From an uncultured Verrucomicrobia subdivision 3 bacterium (GTDB taxonomy: Bacteria; Verrucomicrobiota; Verrucomicrobiia; Limisphaerales; UBA11358), in contig CAISYZ010000186.1 of NCBI GenBank assembly GCA_903889895.1, positions 1 through 64,000 of the forward strand: a stretch of DNA of 64,000 nucleotides, read 5' to 3'. This document shows positions 59,234-64,000 of this stretch, in pieces (position 1 is the first letter of the stretch; each line of letters begins with the position of its first letter). Below the pieces are notes generated by a model that did no database searches, was not told the origin of the DNA, and worked only from the letters and a program-made list of their open reading frames with translations. The translations under genes were made by a program, and so were the position numbers.

Positions 59234-60079
59234 TCAAAGCTCCACTGTCGCGCACGGCACGTCCTGCGCGGCGATTTGCAGCTGGACGTGTTTCGCGCCG
59301 ATGTGGTGGAGTTGCTCCGCCATGACGTGTTCAGCGAGCGCAGGTGTATTGCATTCGCGGCTCAAGTGCGCGAGGTAAAGCTGTTTCAAGCTGGATGAAA
59401 TGATTTGCGCAACAGTCTCGGCGGCGGTGACATTGGATATATGCCCGTGCCGGCCAAGGATGCGCTGCTTCAACGCCCATGAGCGGCGCGGACATTCTTG
59501 CAACATCTTCACGTCGTGGTTGGATTCGAGGACGAGCACGTTCGCGACGCGGATGCGTTCCAGCACGAGCTTGGTGACGTGGCCGAGGTCGGTGGCAAAA
59601 CCGATGTTGCCGGCGGCGGTGCGGAGGACGTAGCCCACCGGATCCTGCGCGTCGTGCGGAATGGAAAATGTCTCAATGCCGACCTCGCCGATTTCAAAGC
59701 TCGCGCCGGTCTCGAACAACCGCCAGTCAATTTTGGATTTGAGCAGCGTCGTGCCGTCCGCGCCGGCGAAGGCCGGTTTCTTTTTGGAATCCCATTTGGC
59801 TTTGAGCGCCCAAATCGTCCCGTCCTGCGTGCCGCGATTACAGAAAACCGGGATGTGAAATTTATCTGCGAGTCCAAGAATGCCAGCGATGTGGTCGGAA
59901 TGTTCGTGGGTAATTAAAATCGCGGAAAGATTTTCCGGTGTCTTGCCGATGGTGGCGAGGCGCTTGCGGATTTGCAGCGGCGAGAAACCGGCATCCACGA
60001 GGATGCGGGTTTCGCCGGCCTCGACGTAGGCGCAGTTGCCGGCCGAACCGCTGCCGAGGATGGTTAAATGCACGGACAC
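59234..60079 (-). CDS. MBL-fold metallo-hydrolase (YycJ/WalJ-like)
   Basis: LTILGSGSAGNCAYVEAGETRILVDAGFSPLQIRKRL, ILITHEHSDHIAGILGLADKFHIPVFC, GFATDLGHVTKLVLERIRVANVLVLESNHDVKML. Confidence 0.92.
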   Translation of the reverse strand: MSVHLTILGSGSAGNCAYVEAGETRILVDAGFSPLQIRKRLATIGKTPENLSAILITHEHSDHIAGILGLADKFHIPVFCNRGTQDGTIWALKAKWDSKKKPAFAGADGTTLLKSKIDWRLFETGASFEIGEVGIETFSIPHDAQDPVGYVLRTAAGNIGFATDLGHVTKLVLERIRVANVLVLESNHDVKMLQECPRRSWALKQRILGRHGHISNVTAAETVAQIISSSLKQLYLAHLSRECNTPALAEHVMAEQLHHIGAKHVQLQIAAQDVPCATVEL

Positions 60080-60222
60080 GCGGGGAAATTAAAGCGGAAA
60101 CCGGATGGCGGAAAGCGGAAAGCGCGCAGCGCAAATTGACATGGCTCGGAGATGGGTTAGCCTTTCGGGAAACATTGGACAAAATCGGGAACGCAAAATG
60201 CTTTTGTCGTCTTAAAACAAAC

Positions 60223-63200
60223 ATGTTTCGCAAAACGAGTCTTTTTCGCGTGGCCGCCGTGCTGGGCCTGTTCCTGACCGCTGGCGTTTGTCCTATTTCT
60301 GGCGCGGGTGTCAAAACTTTGCACGGTCATGTGCCGGCGATCGTCGGCAAGCTAACACCGCTTGGCGAGTTGCCGGCGACAAATGAGTTGTGGCTGGCCA
60401 TCGGCCTGCCGCTCCGCGACCCGGCGGGCTTGAGCAATTTTCTCGCGGACGTTTATAATCCGGCCAGCCCGAATTACCGGCATTACCTGACGCCGGAGCA
60501 GTTCACCGCGAAGTTTGGCCCGACCGAAAAAGATTACGCCGCCGTGCAAGCCTTTGCCACCGCGAGCGGATTCCGCATCGCCGCCACACACGGCAACCGG
60601 CTCATCCTCGACGTGCAGGCGAAGCCGGCGGACATCGAGCGCGCTTTTCATTTTCACCTGCGCCGCTTCCAGCACCCGACCGAGGCGCGGGAATTTTTTG
60701 CGCCGGATGCGGAACCGACGGTGGATCTCGCTTTGCCGGTGGCGGACGTAAGCGGCTTGAGCAACTACCAGTTGCCACACCCGAAACTGTTGAAGAAAAA
60801 AATCGCGGATGGCAAGGTCGCCACCAAGACCGGTTCCGCGCCGACCGGCGACTATCTCGGCGACGATTTCCGAGCGGCGTATGTGCCGGATACGACGTTG
60901 ACGGGCGTGGGACAAATGGTCGGCCTGTTGCAGTTCGACGGGTTTTATACGAATGACATCAACTCGTATGCGCAGCTCGCAGGCGGCGGGCGCGCGAACA
61001 TTCCCATTCAAACCGTTTTGCTGGACGGCTTCAGCGGCAAGCCCACGACCGGAGCCAACAGTGGGAACATTGAGGTGACATTGGACATTGAAATGACGAT
61101 GTCCATGGCTCCGGGACTTTCCAAAATCATTGTCTTTTCCGGCGGCCCCTACGGTTCGCAAAACGACATCTTGAACACCATGGCGGCGAGTAACATGGTG
61201 AAAAGTTTGAGCTGCTCGTGGGGCTGGGGCGGCGGGCCGGATGCCACCATTGATGCGATTTTTCAGCAGATGGCGGCGCAGGGACAATCTTTCTTCAATG
61301 CCTCCGGCGACAGCGACGCCTTCACGACCGGATCCAGCTCAGCCAATGGCGTTGATAACACACAGCTCCAAAATGCCCCCTCCAGCTCGCCCTACATCAC
61401 GCAGGTGGGCGGCACTACGTTGTTAACGACCGGACCGGGTGGCGCGTGGCAGTCGGAATCCGTCTGGAACTGGGGCGGCGGCACCGGCAGCAGCGGCGGC
61501 ATCAGCAGCTATTACCCCATTCCCACGTGGCAATCCGGCGTCAGCATGGCTAACAATCAAGGCTCCACCACCAAACGCAACATTCCGGACGTCGCGCTGA
61601 CTGCGGACAATGTTTATACCTATTCAGACAACGGCTCCGCGAGCAGCGTGGGCGGCACGAGCTGCGCCGCCCCGCTGTGGGCCGGGCTAGCGGCGCTGGC
61701 CAACCAGCAGGCCACCCAGACCGGCAACGCATCCGTCGGCTTCATCAACCCGACGGTTTATGCGCTGGGCACCTCGGCCAGCTATACGCAGGGTTTTCAT
61801 GACATCACCAAGGGCGACAACACCTGGAGCAAAAGCACAACGCAATTTTACGCGGTGAGCGGTTATGATCTTTGCACCGGCTGGGGCACGCCGGCAGGAC
61901 AGGCGCTGTTGGACGCGCTGGTGGGACAGGTGGGTTCGGTCACGGATTCGCTCGGCATCGTTTCCAATTCGCAGCTCTCGGCCACGGGACCGGCAGGCGG
62001 GCCTTTCAGCCCGGCGGGTTTTTCCGTGACGCTGACCAATTCTGGCACCACATCGCTGACGTGGTCGTGGGGCAATCCCGGCGTAGTGGACTGGCTGACC
62101 ACCGTCCCCACCGCGGGTTCGCTTGACCCGCAGGCAACCACCAATGTAAACATCAACTTCGCCCCAGCCGTCACGAACCTGGCTGCGGGCAACTATTCCG
62201 CGACGCTAATGTTCTCCAACCAGGTGACGGCAGCGGTGCAATACGTCGTCGTGCGATTGCAGGTGTTGCCGTTGCTGTCAGTTTCGCCGGCCGGCGGGTT
62301 CACCTTCATCGGGCCGAAAGCCGGACCGTTCTTTCCCTCGTCGCAAAACTTCACCATCGCCAACCTCGGCAGTTTGCCGGTCGGATGGAAAGTGGTGGTT
62401 TCCAACGTGACCTGGCTGGCCGTGAGCCAGACCAATGGCACCGCCCCGGCATCCGGCCAAAGCACTTTCACCATCAGCCTGACGGCCAAGGCCAATTCGC
62501 TGGCCGCCGGTTCCTACAAAACCACCGTGGCGGTGAAGAACAGCGCCAACAAAGTCATCCAAAATTTGCCGTTCACCTTGGCGGTCGCGCAAAACCTCGT
62601 GACCAACGGCGGATTTGAAACCGGAAATTTTGCGGGCTGGACTCTAAATGCCGGCACCACCTCGGTGGGCAAACGCAGCGGTTTGGTGCATTCGGGCAAA
62701 TACGGCGCGATGTTGGGACAGTCCACCACGCTGGGTTATCTCTCGCAACTGCTGCCGACCTTTGCCGGCCAGACCTACCAGCTTTCCGTGTGGGTGCACA
62801 ACCCCAACAACACCCTCGGCGCCACGCCGAATGAATTTCAGATCCAGTGGGAAGGCAACACGATTTTCGACCGCGTCAACCTGCCCTTTGGCGCCTGGAG
62901 CAATTTGCAGTTCACCGTCACCGCCACCATGACCGGTTCGCAGCTCCAGTTCGGCTTCCGCGACGACCCTTATTACCTCGGCTTGGATGACGTCAGCGTG
63001 AAAGCGATTGTCGCGCCCCACCTGAAGGCCATTGTGCAACCGCCGCCAACCACACCGGCATTCCATTTCGACTTCACCGTCACGCCCGGCTCGGTTTATC
63101 AAGTGCAATACAAGACAAACCTGACGCAGCCGGACTGGATTGACCTCGGCCCGACCAGCACGGCGGACACGGAGACCTTCACGCTGACCGACACCAACAC

Positions 63201-63246
63201 CGCGCCCTTCGCGCAGAAATTTTACCGGCTGAAGCTCGTGCAGTAA
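60223..63246 (+). CDS. S53 sedolisin/kumamolisin-like secreted protease with C-terminal beta-sandwich domains
   Basis: Signal peptide from MFRKTSLFRVAAVLGLFL; NYRHYLTPEQFTAKFGPTEKDYAAV prodomain; EVTLDIEM, CSWGWGGGPDATIDAIFQQMAAQGQSFFNASGDSD, GGTSCAAPLWAGLAAL; C-terminal FYRLKLVQ. Confidence 0.93.
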   Translation: MFRKTSLFRVAAVLGLFLTAGVCPISGAGVKTLHGHVPAIVGKLTPLGELPATNELWLAIGLPLRDPAGLSNFLADVYNPASPNYRHYLTPEQFTAKFGPTEKDYAAVQAFATASGFRIAATHGNRLILDVQAKPADIERAFHFHLRRFQHPTEAREFFAPDAEPTVDLALPVADVSGLSNYQLPHPKLLKKKIADGKVATKTGSAPTGDYLGDDFRAAYVPDTTLTGVGQMVGLLQFDGFYTNDINSYAQLAGGGRANIPIQTVLLDGFSGKPTTGANSGNIEVTLDIEMTMSMAPGLSKIIVFSGGPYGSQNDILNTMAASNMVKSLSCSWGWGGGPDATIDAIFQQMAAQGQSFFNASGDSDAFTTGSSSANGVDNTQLQNAPSSSPYITQVGGTTLLTTGPGGAWQSESVWNWGGGTGSSGGISSYYPIPTWQSGVSMANNQGSTTKRNIPDVALTADNVYTYSDNGSASSVGGTSCAAPLWAGLAALANQQATQTGNASVGFINPTVYALGTSASYTQGFHDITKGDNTWSKSTTQFYAVSGYDLCTGWGTPAGQALLDALVGQVGSVTDSLGIVSNSQLSATGPAGGPFSPAGFSVTLTNSGTTSLTWSWGNPGVVDWLTTVPTAGSLDPQATTNVNINFAPAVTNLAAGNYSATLMFSNQVTAAVQYVVVRLQVLPLLSVSPAGGFTFIGPKAGPFFPSSQNFTIANLGSLPVGWKVVVSNVTWLAVSQTNGTAPASGQSTFTISLTAKANSLAAGSYKTTVAVKNSANKVIQNLPFTLAVAQNLVTNGGFETGNFAGWTLNAGTTSVGKRSGLVHSGKYGAMLGQSTTLGYLSQLLPTFAGQTYQLSVWVHNPNNTLGATPNEFQIQWEGNTIFDRVNLPFGAWSNLQFTVTATMTGSQLQFGFRDDPYYLGLDDVSVKAIVAPHLKAIVQPPPTTPAFHFDFTVTPGSVYQVQYKTNLTQPDWIDLGPTSTADTETFTLTDTNTAPFAQKFYRLKLVQ

Positions 63247-63255
63247 GTTTGAACC

Positions 63256-64000
63256 ATGCCCGATTGCGCCCAGATGAAACGTGCGTTGGCTGCATTAGTA
63301 TTATTAACCGCAGCCATAAGTGTTTTGGCTGCGGATACCGGCCGGAAAATTCTTCATGGCCACACCATTCCCATTACCAGCAAGCTGACGCCGCTCGGCC
63401 AACTGCCCGCGACGAAGGAGCTTTCCGTCGCCATTGGCCTGCCGCTGCGCCACGAGGCGGACTTGGACGAATTCATCAGCCAGCTTTACAATCCAAGCAG
63501 CACAAACTACCACAAATTCATCGGCCCGGCGGAGTTTGCCGCGCGTTTCGGCCCGACGGCAAATGATTACGCGGCGGTTAAAAAATTTGCGGCGGAACAC
63601 GGCTTGAAAGTTACCCAGACTTACGCCAACCGGCTGGTGCTGGATGTCCGGGGACGCGTTGGCGATTTTGAGCGCGCGTTCCAAATCCAACTGCACACCT
63701 ACCGGCATCCGGAAGAAGCGCGGAATTTTTTCGCGCCCGATACTGAGCCGTCGGTGCCGGTGAACCTGCCGGTGGCCGACATGATGGGCTTGAGTGATTA
63801 CTCGCGGCCGCGGCCCTTGCTGCACGCTGTTCCGCAAGCGAAAATTTCGCCGCTGAATTACAACGGCTCCGGCCCGGGCGGCTCTTACCAGGGCAGTGAC
63901 TTTCGCAACGCCTACTTTCCCAATTCACCGCTGACAGGCGGCGGCCAGGTGGTGGCGGTGTTTGAAGAGGACACCTATTATCAGGCCGACATTACCAATT
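63256..64000 (+). CDS. S53 sedolisin-like protease, N-terminal part (runs off the right edge)
   Basis: Signal peptide MKRALAALVLLTAAISVLAAD (ATG at 63274 or 63256); NYHKFIGPAEFAARFGPTANDYAAVKKF prodomain, GSDFRNAYFPNSPLTGGGQVVAVFEED. Confidence 0.9.
   Translation, partial: MPDCAQMKRALAALVLLTAAISVLAADTGRKILHGHTIPITSKLTPLGQLPATKELSVAIGLPLRHEADLDEFISQLYNPSSTNYHKFIGPAEFAARFGPTANDYAAVKKFAAEHGLKVTQTYANRLVLDVRGRVGDFERAFQIQLHTYRHPEEARNFFAPDTEPSVPVNLPVADMMGLSDYSRPRPLLHAVPQAKISPLNYNGSGPGGSYQGSDFRNAYFPNSPLTGGGQVVAVFEEDTYYQADITN

Overview
The window looks like a Verrucomicrobia-type chromosome segment; this taxonomic guess is an inference from protein style. It mixes housekeeping genes with a very large minus-strand block of secretin/pilus-assembly-like genes followed by giant secreted proteins. 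Left part: gyrA (partial), gyrB, gcvP, a small AT-rich orphan, a degenerate 21-bp tandem repeat, hemerythrin, exonuclease III and glgB. Middle (about 46.2 kb down to 11.1 kb, minus strand, nearly gapless): PilM/PilN fusion, PilO/Amuc_1100-like, PilP-like, a secretin in two ORFs, a stand-alone 5'-3' exonuclease, three large secreted proteins, a 5497-aa Calx-beta/delta-60 protein, an S53 sedolisin and coaE. Right part: acyP, phosphoesterase, glycosyltransferase family 9, DUF1080 and LamG proteins, cca, sugar isomerase, rpsU, pnp, rpsO, a VCBS/FG-GAP protein, an MBL hydrolase and two tandem S53 proteases. Main observations: (1) the P-domain at the end of the giant gene appears cut in two by an inserted sedolisin cassette, with the second half of the domain, a DUF11-like domain and the C-terminal module now fused to the protease; (2) the secretin core is split, and the second half has its own signal peptide; (3) the giant protein is a head-to-tail duplication of an ancestral protein of about 2500 aa carrying four blocks of seven delta-60 motifs; (4) a heptamer repeat lies inside a glycosyltransferase gene; (5) a 21-bp array is open in several frames. 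No rRNA, tRNA or CRISPR was seen. Nothing was checked against a database.
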